This document shows positions 13,403 through 20,635 of a stretch of DNA of 22,924 nt, in pieces; positions within the stretch are counted from its first letter, which is position 1; every line of letters starts with the position of its first letter. The position numbers and the translations under genes are program-made. Under the pieces are notes generated by a model. That model was given only the letters and a program-made list of their open reading frames with translations. It did not search any database and was not told the origin of the DNA. The stretch is from an uncultured Leuconostoc sp. (GTDB lineage Bacteria > Bacillota > Bacilli > Lactobacillales > Lactobacillaceae), in assembly GCA_900554745.1 (NCBI GenBank), contig USIU01000004.1, forward strand, positions 1 through 22,924, given 5' to 3'.

Positions 13403-13431
13403 TTGTCAGAATACATTTTTTAATCTATGAT
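13403..13431 (+). promoter_or_regulatory. Promoter of parE
   Basis: TTGTCA (13403-13408), 17 bases, TATGAT (13426-13431). The -10 lies in an inverted repeat AATCTAT (13422-13428) / ATAGATT (13435-13441). Expected start near 13438. Confidence 0.5.
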
Positions 13432-13445
13432 AATATAGATTGACG

Positions 13446-13473
13446 CATGATCACGAACAATTGTTCAATCATG
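13446..13473. promoter_or_regulatory. Nested palindrome in the parE leader
   Basis: A perfect 12-base palindrome GAACAATTGTTC (13455-13466) lies inside a second inverted repeat CATGAT (13446-13451) / ATCATG (13468-13473). It falls just downstream of the expected parE start. It could be an operator for a dimeric repressor or an RNA hairpin; there is no T-tail, so it is not a terminator. Confidence 0.5.
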
Positions 13474-13507
13474 ACAATGTTTTAAAATAAGAAAGATATG
13501 AGTATTC

Positions 13508-15589
13508 ATGGCAGAAAAAAATCACTATGATTCAGATTCAATAAAAATTCTTGAAGGTTTAGAGGCGGTTCGTAAGCGTCCAGGGATGTACATTGGTTCA
13601 ACTGACGGCCGTGGTTTGCACCATTTGGTTTATGAAATTGTCGATAATGCAGTGGATGAAGCCTTAGGTGGCTTTGGTAATGATATTCGTGTCACAATCC
13701 ATGAAAATAATGCCATCACTGTACAGGACTTTGGTCGTGGGATGCCAGTTGGGATGCACGAATCAGGGAAACCAACACCGGAAGTTATTTTAACTGTGTT
13801 GCATGCTGGTGGTAAATTTGGTCAAGGTGGCTATGCCACTTCCGGCGGGTTACATGGTGTGGGATCATCAGTTGTTAATGCCTTATCAGAAAGTTTACAA
13901 GTCACGATCGTGCGTGATGGGCACAAATGGCAGGAAGACTTTGTCAATGGTGGTCATCCTGTGGATACACTCCGTGATCTCGGGCCAACAACTGAGCATT
14001 CCGGCACAACAGTTAAATTCAAGCCTGATCCTTCATTATTTAGTGCGACGGTGTATAAGTATGACACGTTATCGGAACGCTTGCGTGAATCAGCCTTTTT
14101 GATGTCCGGCGTGAAGTTCACCCTAACGGACGAACGCGTGCAGCCAGCGCGGGTAGAGACTTATCATTATGAAAAAGGGTTGGAGTCTTTTGTTGGATTC
14201 TTAAATGAAGATAAGGGAACGATTGGTCCGGTGATGACCTTTGAGGGTGAACAATCAGGGATTGTGGTTGATGTTGCGGCCCAATACAACGATGGTTACT
14301 CTGAAACTTTGTTGTCATTTGTGAATAATGTGCGCACGCAAGACGGTGGAACGCATGAAGTGGGCTTCCGCACAGCGTGGACGAAGGCCTTTAACGAATA
14401 CGCCCGTAAGGTCAATTTGTTAAAAGATAAAGATAAAAATCTTGAAGGTACGGACGTCCGTGAAGGACTATCAGCCGTTATTTCACTCCGTGTGCCGGAA
14501 CAATTCTTGCAGTTTGAAGGCCAGACGAAAGATAAGTTAGGAACACCAGAGGCGCGTGGGATTGTTGAATCCGTTGTCAACGAGACGTTGAGTCGTTTCT
14601 TGATGGAAAACGGTGACTTTGGTCAAAACTTGATTCGCAAAGCGATTCGAGCTCGGGAAGCACGGGAGGCCGCGCGTAAGGCCCGTGATGAAAGTCGTAC
14701 CGGTAAGGCAAAGGGGCAAAAAGAACGCCTTCTATCTGGTAAGTTAGCCCCTGCCCAGTCAAAAGATGCGACACGTAACGAACTCTTTTTGGTCGAGGGT
14801 GATTCGGCCGGTGGTTCTGCAAAGCAAGGCCGTGACCGTAAATTCCAAGCGATTCTACCTTTGCGTGGGAAAGTGTTGAATACCGAAAAGGCGAAGTTAG
14901 TTGATATCTTAAAAAATGAAGAAATTTCAACGTTGATTTATGCCATTGGCGGTGGCGTTGGTAATGACTTTAAAGTCTCAGATACGGCATTTGATAAAAT
15001 TATTATCATGACAGATGCCGATGATGACGGGGCCCACATTCAGACGCTACTATTGACGTTCTTTTACAAGTACATGCGGCCATTGATTGAGGCGGGACGG
15101 GTTTATATTGCATTGCCACCGCTTTACCGCGTGAAATATGCGTCAAAGAAATTAGCCGACCAATTTGCTTGGACAAACGATGAATTAGAAGCGATTACGA
15201 GCCAAAGTGATGCGCGTTATGAATTGACACGCTTTAAGGGGCTTGGGGAAATGAATGCGCCACTCCTTTGGGAAACGACCATGAATCCTGAAACACGGAC
15301 ATTGATTCGGGTAAAAATCGAAGATGCTGTGTTGGCTGAAAAGCGGGTCACAACATTGATGGGCGACAAGGTTGAACCCCGGCGTGATTGGATTGAAGCC
15401 AATGTTCACTTCACGTTAGATGAAGCTGGGTCAATTTTAGACACCGTTGATGGTGAGCAAGCAAATGCGAGCGATGTGTTTGAAAAAGCACGTCAGCATG
15501 AAAATAAGTCAGTCGTCGCGACGAAGTCAGCAAAATCAGCAGGGCCGGTGATTACCAACTGGCAAAACGGCCAAAGCAGCGACGCTTGA
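13508..15589 (+). CDS. parE: DNA topoisomerase IV subunit B
   Basis: ATPase subunit of topoisomerase IV, which with ParC decatenates daughter chromosomes. The GHKL ATPase domain shows EIVDNAVDEAL, DFGRGMPVG and GLHGVGSSVVNAL. The TOPRIM domain shows LFLVEGDSAGGSAKQGRD with catalytic E430, and TDADDDGAH near 502. AKQGRDRKFQAILPLRGKVLNTEKA and position beside parC and plsY favour ParE over GyrB. 693 aa is slightly long because of a C-terminal tail (after about 650) rich in Ala, Lys and Ser. The start ATG has only a weak AAGAAAG upstream. Confidence 0.95.
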   Translation: MAEKNHYDSDSIKILEGLEAVRKRPGMYIGSTDGRGLHHLVYEIVDNAVDEALGGFGNDIRVTIHENNAITVQDFGRGMPVGMHESGKPTPEVILTVLHAGGKFGQGGYATSGGLHGVGSSVVNALSESLQVTIVRDGHKWQEDFVNGGHPVDTLRDLGPTTEHSGTTVKFKPDPSLFSATVYKYDTLSERLRESAFLMSGVKFTLTDERVQPARVETYHYEKGLESFVGFLNEDKGTIGPVMTFEGEQSGIVVDVAAQYNDGYSETLLSFVNNVRTQDGGTHEVGFRTAWTKAFNEYARKVNLLKDKDKNLEGTDVREGLSAVISLRVPEQFLQFEGQTKDKLGTPEARGIVESVVNETLSRFLMENGDFGQNLIRKAIRAREAREAARKARDESRTGKAKGQKERLLSGKLAPAQSKDATRNELFLVEGDSAGGSAKQGRDRKFQAILPLRGKVLNTEKAKLVDILKNEEISTLIYAIGGGVGNDFKVSDTAFDKIIIMTDADDDGAHIQTLLLTFFYKYMRPLIEAGRVYIALPPLYRVKYASKKLADQFAWTNDELEAITSQSDARYELTRFKGLGEMNAPLLWETTMNPETRTLIRVKIEDAVLAEKRVTTLMGDKVEPRRDWIEANVHFTLDEAGSILDTVDGEQANASDVFEKARQHENKSVVATKSAKSAGPVITNWQNGQSSDA

Positions 15590-15630
15590 TTTTTGCGTTG
15601 TTGGCATTATTTTTGACGAAAGTCTCATTC

Positions 15631-15652
15631 GCCGCGTCCATTGGTGCGCGGC
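15631..15652 (+). repeat. GC-rich hairpin between parE and parC
   Basis: GCCGCG (15631-15636) pairs with CGCGGC (15647-15652) over a 10-base loop, 42 bases after the parE stop. It is followed by CTTTACATC rather than a T-run, so termination would be weak. It might be a processing or mRNA-stability site. Confidence 0.45.
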
Positions 15653-15683
15653 CTTTACATCTGACTTTGCATGCATTCTATTT

Positions 15684-15734
15684 GAAAGGAAATGTGTCTA
15701 ATCGTGTGACGGTCGTTAGACACTCGTATATATG
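15684..15734 (+). promoter_or_regulatory. Hairpin-bridged ribosome binding site of parC
   Basis: AAAGGA (15685-15690) is 41 bases before ATG 15732, and nothing Shine-Dalgarno-like is closer. GTGTCTAA (15694-15701) pairs perfectly with TTAGACAC (15716-15723) across 14 bases. Folded spacing is 11 bases (3 + 8). In the parC frame a TAG at 15717-15719 excludes an earlier start, so the gap is real. Confidence 0.65.
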
Positions 15735-18170
15735 GCAGATCGTATAACTGAACTCTCACTGGAAGCAGTGATGGGAGAGCGTTTTGGGCGCTACTCAAAA
15801 TATATTATTCAAGAACGGGCGTTACCGGATATCCGAGACGGGCTAAAGCCGGTGCAACGCCGTATTCTTTTTGCGATGGACCAAGATGGCAATACCTATG
15901 ACCATCCTTATCGGAAATCAGCGAAGTCGGTTGGAAATGTCATGGGTAACTTCCATCCGCACGGCGATTCATCGATTTATGAAGCCATGGTCCGGCTATC
16001 GCAAGATTGGAAAGTGCGCGAACCATTAATTGACATGAACGGGAACAACGGCTCAGTTGATAATGATCCCGCTGCCGCTATGCGGTATACTGAAGCGCGT
16101 TTGTCAAAAATTGCTGGCGAAATGATGGCGGATTTAGGACACGAAACGGTTGATATGGTGTTGAACTTTGATGACACCACTTATGAACCAACGGTGTTAC
16201 CATCCCGGATTCCTAGTTTGTTTATCAATGGGGCTACGGGTATTTCGGCGGGTTATGCCACCGAAATTCCGCCACATAACCTCAAAGAAATCAATGCCGC
16301 GTTGATTTACTTATTGGATCATCCGGAGGCGCCATTATCAGCATTGATGCGCTATGTCAAAGGGCCTGATTTCCCAACTGGCGGGATTATCCAAGGCTTG
16401 GACGGCATTAAAAAAGCCTATAAGACAGGGCGTGGTAAGATTGTTGTTCGTGCTAAAACTGAGATCTCTGACCTTAAGGGTGGCAAGAAAAAGATTGAAA
16501 TTACCGAGTTACCTTATGAAGTTGTCAAGTCAAACTTAGTGTCAAAAATTGATGCCATTCGTTTGAATAAAGAAGTTGCTGGCATTGCTGAAGTCCGTGA
16601 TGAATCGGATCGTGAGGGGATGTCAATTGTCATTGAACTCAATAAGGGAACCAATGCCGAAGGTATTTTGACTTATTTGTTCAAGAAGACAGATCTCCAG
16701 ATTTCTTACAACTTCAATATGGTGGCCATTCATGACCAACGGCCAGTAACGGTCAGCTTAAAGCAAGGCCTCCAAGCATTTTTGGATTTCCGTAAGGAAG
16801 TGGTGTTGAAACGGTCAGCGTTTGAATTAGCAAAAGCACAGGCGCGTCAACATATTGTTGAAGGTTTGATTCGGATGCTATCGATTTTGGATGAGGTTGT
16901 GGCGACAATCCGCGCGTCTCAAAATCGTAAGGATGCCACGCAAAACTTAATTGACAAGTTCCAATTCACGCAACCGCAAGCAGAAGCCATTGTGACATTG
17001 CAGCTTTATCGTTTGACCAATACAGACGTGACGCAATTAGAAGCAGAATTTGCAACGTTAACCGATAAAATTAATCATTTAAATTTGATTTTGACGGAAG
17101 AATCCGCCTTAAAGGATGTGATTCGTGATGAATTGAAGGCCATTACGACAACCTACACTACGCCACGGCGCTCACAAATTGAAGCTGAAGTGGAAGATTT
17201 GGTCATTGATACGGCGGTCACGATTGCTGAAGAAGATGTCCAAGTATTGGTATCGCGTAATGGTTATTATAAGCGGGCGTCACTACGTTCTTATAAAGCA
17301 TCGGATACTGATAATGGTTTGGCTGATGATGATTTACCAGTCTTTGTCGGTCAGTTAAATACGACCCAACATTTATTTATGTTTACAAATAAGGGCAGTG
17401 TGATTTACCGGCCGGTACATGAATTGCCTGATTCAAAGTGGAAAGACACGGGTGAACATTTCTCACAACAGTTGGCCAACTGGCGCCCTGATGAATATGT
17501 GATTCAGGTGGTTGCGGTCGATAATTTGGCCCAAGGTGGGGCGTTCACGATTGTGACCAATGATGGCTTTATCAAGCAAACGGCGCTGGCTGACATGGTG
17601 CCAAAGGCGTACAAGAAGAAAACGTCAATGGCAATTAAGCTTAAGACAGATGATAGCCAAGTCGTTAATGTAGCTTATACGCCAACCGTTGCTGACCAAG
17701 ATGTGTTGTTGTTATCACACAACGGTATCGGGTTGCGCTTTGGTTTGAGTGATGTGCCAGAAATCGGCGCGCGTACAGCCGGTGTCAAGGCGATGGATCT
17801 TCGCGGGGATGATACCATTCAGGCTGCCTTAATGGTGACGTCACCAGACCAACAGGTGGCCATTGTGGCAGAAAACGGTGCCTTTAAGTATATGCCCGTG
17901 TTAGAAATTAATCATTCAAAGCGGGCTAACAAAGGCTTATTGATCTTCACACAAAAGAAAACAGTACCGTATCGTGTCGCAGCTGCCACCTTGTTTGATC
18001 AAGATGTCGCCGCATTAGAAATTTTGACTAGTCGCTGGCAAGTCCAAGATTTGCAATTAAGTGACTATAGTCCGTCACAACGTGTTGGTAACGGCCAATA
18101 TGTGGTGGACGTCAAGAAAAATGGGACGCCTTGGCTTGTTCGGCCATTGGCGATTGCTGGGACAAAATAA
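15732..18170 (+). CDS. parC: DNA topoisomerase IV subunit A
   Basis: DNA-breaking subunit of topoisomerase IV. The winged-helix domain carries the active-site Tyr Y119 in AMRYTEARL. The quinolone region reads HGDSSIYEAM with Ser at 80 and Glu at 84, which are the residues usually found in susceptible enzymes. The coiled-coil region follows (about 370-470), then a C-terminal beta-pinwheel of repeated strands (about 500-800). The length of 812 aa is normal. An in-frame TAG five codons upstream fixes ATG 15732 as the start. It lies 142 bases after parE with two hairpins between, one of them inside its ribosome binding region, so parC translation can be set apart from that of parE. Confidence 0.95.
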   Translation: MADRITELSLEAVMGERFGRYSKYIIQERALPDIRDGLKPVQRRILFAMDQDGNTYDHPYRKSAKSVGNVMGNFHPHGDSSIYEAMVRLSQDWKVREPLIDMNGNNGSVDNDPAAAMRYTEARLSKIAGEMMADLGHETVDMVLNFDDTTYEPTVLPSRIPSLFINGATGISAGYATEIPPHNLKEINAALIYLLDHPEAPLSALMRYVKGPDFPTGGIIQGLDGIKKAYKTGRGKIVVRAKTEISDLKGGKKKIEITELPYEVVKSNLVSKIDAIRLNKEVAGIAEVRDESDREGMSIVIELNKGTNAEGILTYLFKKTDLQISYNFNMVAIHDQRPVTVSLKQGLQAFLDFRKEVVLKRSAFELAKAQARQHIVEGLIRMLSILDEVVATIRASQNRKDATQNLIDKFQFTQPQAEAIVTLQLYRLTNTDVTQLEAEFATLTDKINHLNLILTEESALKDVIRDELKAITTTYTTPRRSQIEAEVEDLVIDTAVTIAEEDVQVLVSRNGYYKRASLRSYKASDTDNGLADDDLPVFVGQLNTTQHLFMFTNKGSVIYRPVHELPDSKWKDTGEHFSQQLANWRPDEYVIQVVAVDNLAQGGAFTIVTNDGFIKQTALADMVPKAYKKKTSMAIKLKTDDSQVVNVAYTPTVADQDVLLLSHNGIGLRFGLSDVPEIGARTAGVKAMDLRGDDTIQAALMVTSPDQQVAIVAENGAFKYMPVLEINHSKRANKGLLIFTQKKTVPYRVAAATLFDQDVAALEILTSRWQVQDLQLSDYSPSQRVGNGQYVVDVKKNGTPWLVRPLAIAGTK

Positions 18171-18187
18171 TTTTTTTCTGCTAAAAT
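18159..18187 (+). promoter_or_regulatory. Probable promoter of ppaC
   Basis: Extended -10 TG-C-TAAAAT (TG 18179-18180, TAAAAT 18182-18187) with a partial -35 GGGACA (18159-18164) at 17 bases. It overlaps the parC stop and the following T-run; no separate parC terminator is visible. Confidence 0.45.
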
Positions 18188-18218
18188 AAACGTATATTGA
18201 ACGAGGAGACATTCACGC

Positions 18219-19124
18219 ATGGCTAAGACTTTAGTTTTCGGACATAAGAACCCAGATACAGATACAATCGCTTCAGCAATTGCTGCAAGCTATTTCTTAA
18301 ACCAAATTGGTGAAGGGGCCGAAGCGGTTGCCCAAGGTACACCAAATGCGGAAACACAATTTGCTTTGGATTACTTCAAAGTTGACGCCCCACGGGTGAT
18401 TACTTCAGCTGATACCGACACAGTGGTCTTGGTCGATCATAACGAAGCAGCCCAATCTGTTGACAATTTGGCAGATGTCACGGTTGCCGGTATTTATGAC
18501 CATCACAAGTTTGCCTTTACAAATACAACGCCGCTTTACATCACAGCTAAGCCATGGGGTTCAGTTGCAACGATTTTGTACTACGAATTCAAGCAAGCAC
18601 AATTTGACATTCCAACAGAAATCGCTGGTTTGTTGGCTTCAGCAATTATTTCAGACACGTTGTTGTTAAAGAGCCCAACAACAACAGATTATGATGTCGC
18701 CGCTTTGAAGGCTTTGGCTGACATTGCCGGTCTTGAAGATTATGAAGCTTATGGTTTAGACTTGTTGAAGGCAGGCACAGATTTGTCATCACGTACTGAT
18801 AAGGAATTGATTGATGGCGACGCCAAGTCATTTGACATGGGTGGTCACCAATTCCGCATTGGTCAAGTTAACACGGTTGACATTGACGATGTGTTGTCAC
18901 GTCAAGCAGGGATCGAAGCTGCGATGACTGAAGAAGGCTACGATAACTTCTTGTTCGTCATTACTGATATCTTGCATTCAAATTCAAAGGCTATTTTCTT
19001 GGGTGAAGCAACCGCTGCTGTCGAAGCTGCCTTTGATGGCCAATTGATCGATAACGTGATTGATTTGCCAGGGGTTGTCTCACGTAAGAAGCAAGTTGTG
19101 CCACCACTTGAAGCACAATTTTAA
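18219..19124 (+). CDS. ppaC: Manganese-dependent inorganic pyrophosphatase (family II)
   Basis: Cytosolic hydrolase that splits pyrophosphate to two phosphates and pulls biosynthetic reactions forward. DHH-family metal ligands are visible in order: GHKNPDTDT (residues 8-16), VDHNE near 74, DHHK near 97 and DTLLLKSPTTT near 148. The C-terminal DHHA2 domain carries the phosphate-binding SRKKQVVPPL (near 288). 301 aa is close to the usual 305-310. GAGGAG is 10 bases before the ATG. Codon choice (TTG for Leu, AAG for Lys, GCT/GCA for Ala) is more uniform than in neighbours and resembles that of the ribosomal protein genes, which suggests strong expression. Confidence 0.96.
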   Translation: MAKTLVFGHKNPDTDTIASAIAASYFLNQIGEGAEAVAQGTPNAETQFALDYFKVDAPRVITSADTDTVVLVDHNEAAQSVDNLADVTVAGIYDHHKFAFTNTTPLYITAKPWGSVATILYYEFKQAQFDIPTEIAGLLASAIISDTLLLKSPTTTDYDVAALKALADIAGLEDYEAYGLDLLKAGTDLSSRTDKELIDGDAKSFDMGGHQFRIGQVNTVDIDDVLSRQAGIEAAMTEEGYDNFLFVITDILHSNSKAIFLGEATAAVEAAFDGQLIDNVIDLPGVVSRKKQVVPPLEAQF

Positions 19125-19161
19125 GGCGTGATATCGCGTGTTGTGAGGCAAGGGGGCGTGT

Positions 19162-19189
19162 ATTTTGTCGAACAGGTTTTCGTCAAAAT
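19162..19189. repeat. Hairpin downstream of ppaC
   Basis: ATTTTG-t-CGAA (19162-19172) mirrors TTCG-t-CAAAAT (19179-19189) across 6 bases, with one T-T mismatch. No T-run follows. A weak terminator or mRNA 3'-end structure for ppaC is the simplest reading. Confidence 0.4.
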
Positions 19190-19201
19190 TATAAAAAACG
19201 C

Positions 19202-19230
19202 TTTACACTGATGCGCGGTTCATGTATAAT
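19202..19230 (+). promoter_or_regulatory. Promoter of rpmG-rpsN
   Basis: TTTACA (19202-19207), 17 bases, perfect TATAAT (19225-19230), directly preceded by TG. Start near 19237, with a 50-base leader. I see no full Zur or AdcR operator in it. Confidence 0.75.
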
Positions 19231-19286
19231 AACTAATTGTATTGACAAGCAAATAATTTTAACAAACCACATTAAGGAGTAAGGAT

Positions 19287-19436
19287 ATGCGTATTCACGT
19301 TATTCTAGGAAATGATGAAACTGGTGAACGTATTTACTTGACGTCTAAAAACCGTCGTAATACACCAGATCGTCTTGAGTTGAAGAAGTACTCACCAAAA
19401 CTTCGCAAAGTTGTAACATTTAAGGAGATTAAGTAA
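19287..19436 (+). CDS. rpmG: Ribosomal protein L33, zinc-independent type (49 aa)
   Basis: 49-residue L33 of the large subunit, beginning MRIHVILGNDETGERIYLTS and ending KLRKVVTFKEIK. It has no Cys at all, so it is the C-minus (zinc-independent) form; zinc-binding L33 carries two CxxC pairs. AAGGAG lies 7 bases before the ATG. Only one base separates its stop from the rpsN ATG, and the rpsN Shine-Dalgarno is inside its last codons. The gene is too short for many ORF callers. Confidence 0.93.
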   Translation: MRIHVILGNDETGERIYLTSKNRRNTPDRLELKKYSPKLRKVVTFKEIK

Positions 19437-19437
19437 T

Positions 19438-19707
19438 ATGGCAAAGAAGTCAAAGATTGCTAAGGCACAAAAGCGTGAAGCTTTGGTTGCAAAGTATGCT
19501 GAAAAGCGTGCAGCCTTGAAGGCAGCTGGCGATTACATCGGTTTGGCTGCATTGCCAAAGGATTCATCTCCAGTGCGCGTACACAACCGCGATTTGATTG
19601 ATGGTCGTCCACACGCTTATATGCGTGAATTCGGTATGTCACGTTTGAACTTCCGTCAATTGGCACACAAGGGTCAAATTCCTGGTGTGCGTAAGGCTTC
19701 TTGGTAA
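19438..19707 (+). CDS. rpsN: Ribosomal protein S14, zinc-independent type (89 aa)
   Basis: S14 of the small subunit, needed for late 30S assembly of the head. 89 aa with the RVHNRDLIDGRPHAYMREFG and SRLNFRQLAHKGQIPGVRKASW segments. It has no CxxC zinc ribbon, so it is the long C-minus paralogue, in contrast to the 61-aa zinc form usually encoded in the main ribosomal protein operon. AAGGAG is 10 bases upstream inside rpmG. Pairing with a C-minus L33 matches the zinc-sparing two-gene unit known in Firmicutes. Confidence 0.96.
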   Translation: MAKKSKIAKAQKREALVAKYAEKRAALKAAGDYIGLAALPKDSSPVRVHNRDLIDGRPHAYMREFGMSRLNFRQLAHKGQIPGVRKASW

Positions 19708-19729
19708 GATCAAGTTTTCGTTGAAATTG

Positions 19730-19755
19730 CGTAACTTACACCGGTAAGCATTACG
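19730..19755. repeat. Ten-pair hairpin after rpsN
   Basis: CGTAACTTAC (19730-19739), loop ACCG, GTAAG (19744-19748), a two-base bulge CA, TTACG (19751-19755). It begins 23 bases after the rpsN stop. No T-run follows; the true terminator is at 19852. It may protect the mRNA 3' end. Otherwise the 344 bases between rpsN and rimP hold a terminator, a promoter and a leader, and no convincing gene. Confidence 0.45.
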
Positions 19756-19851
19756 TGGGCGCGTTAAAAGTCAATTATTATAGCATCAGCTAAATACAGT
19801 GACTGCCTCAATGAGCATAGCGAATGGGGTCATAAAGGTTCACACACAAGT

Positions 19852-19875
19852 AAAACCACAGCAATGTGGTTTTTT
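19852..19875 (+). terminator. Intrinsic terminator of rpmG-rpsN
   Basis: AAAACCACA (19852-19860), loop GCAA, TGTGGTTTT (19865-19873) and further T to 19875. It lies 144 bases after the rpsN stop. Confidence 0.85.
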
Positions 19876-19898
19876 GTTTGGACAAAATCACACGTTGT

Positions 19899-19927
19899 TT
19901 GCAATTTCTTAAAAATTGCGCTATACT
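19899..19927 (+). promoter_or_regulatory. Promoter of the rimP-nusA-infB operon
   Basis: TTGCAA (19899-19904), 17 bases, TATACT (19922-19927). Start near 19934, giving a leader of about 118 bases. Confidence 0.75.
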
Positions 19928-19938
19928 AGAGAGTGTTA

Positions 19939-19994
19939 ATTTACATAGATATTGTAAATGAGCGGGTCACAGCAATGCGGCCGGCTCATTTTTT
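19939..19994 (+). terminator. Leader terminator (attenuator) before rimP
   Basis: In the 5' leader, ATGAGC (19958-19963) pairs with GCTCAT (19984-19989), extended by inner GG/CC pairs, and is followed by six T (19989-19994). Just before it ATTTACA (19939-19945) pairs with TGTAAAT (19953-19959); its right arm overlaps the first two bases of the terminator stem, so the two are partly exclusive. Transcription of rimP-nusA must pass this terminator. B. subtilis nusA is reported to be controlled by NusA-dependent leader termination, and a similar feedback is plausible here. Confidence 0.7.
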
Positions 19995-20051
19995 ATGAAA
20001 TTGGCACTTGCTTGCAATACAGAGACAAATTCATCAAAGGAGGATAGGTAA

Positions 20052-20528
20052 ATGGCAAATAAAGTCGAACAAGAAATCACGGCGTTGATTACCCCGATTT
20101 TAGTCGAACAAAATGATTTGCTGTGGGATTTGACCTATACAAAAGAAGGTGGCCAAAAGATTTTGCGGATCATGGTTGATAAGCCGGATCATGCCTTTAT
20201 TACGATGGCAGACATTACGGACTTTACCCAAGCCGTTAATGACCTTTTGGATACTGTTGAGCCAGATCCAATTCCAGAAGCATACTTATTGGATATTTCA
20301 TCTCCTGGTGCAGACCGGCCATTAAAGCAACCTTGGCATTATCGCTGGGCACAAGAAGCTGATGAAACAATCCTAGTCGCACTCTTTGCGGCCAAAGAAG
20401 GTCAAAAGAAGTGGCAAGGGAAAGTGAAATCCGTGACGGATGAAGGCATTGTTTTGTCAACGGCACAGGGTGACTTATCACTTCAATTTGATGAAATTGC
20501 TAAAGCAGTGCTGGATATCCAGTTTTAA
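20052..20528 (+). CDS. rimP: Ribosome maturation factor RimP
   Basis: Assists 30S subunit maturation. Two domains are visible: the N-terminal alpha/beta domain (LRIMVDKP near 38, then DITDFTQAVNDLLD) with the signature YLLDISSPGADRPL (near residue 77), and a C-terminal SH3-like barrel (about 95-158) with QKKWQGKVKSVTDEGIVL. 158 aa is standard. AAAGGAGG is 8 bases before the ATG. First gene of the operon, behind the leader terminator. Confidence 0.95.
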   Translation: MANKVEQEITALITPILVEQNDLLWDLTYTKEGGQKILRIMVDKPDHAFITMADITDFTQAVNDLLDTVEPDPIPEAYLLDISSPGADRPLKQPWHYRWAQEADETILVALFAAKEGQKKWQGKVKSVTDEGIVLSTAQGDLSLQFDEIAKAVLDIQF

Positions 20529-20536
20529 CGCAACGG

Positions 20537-20599
20537 GTTGGTCCTGTTGTGATATGGTTTTGATCGTCGGACCAACACAAAACTGGCAATCATTGCCGG
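20537..20599 (+). repeat. Two hairpins between rimP and nusA
   Basis: GTTGGTCC (20537-20544) pairs perfectly with GGACCAAC (20569-20576). A second hairpin CTGGCAA (20583-20589) / TTGCCGG (20593-20599) follows with a three-base loop. Neither ends in a T-run. nusA keeps a normal adjacent Shine-Dalgarno (GAGGA), so these are not ribosome-site bridges; RNA processing or a protein-binding leader are options. Confidence 0.5.
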
Positions 20600-20635
20600 A
20601 AGAAAGCACACTATTAATTAAATGAGGATAGGCGA

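Noticed and set aside
15631..15652. Terminator between parE and parC
   Set aside because: The stem is GC-rich but is followed by CTTTACATC rather than a T-run.
13508..18170. gyrB-gyrA instead of parE-parC
   Set aside because: The AKQGRD segment, sequence style and plsY neighbourhood fit topoisomerase IV; gyrase usually lies near dnaA-recF.
19812..19914. 33-codon frame after rpsN
   Set aside because: It has no Shine-Dalgarno and runs through the terminator hairpin at 19852-19875.
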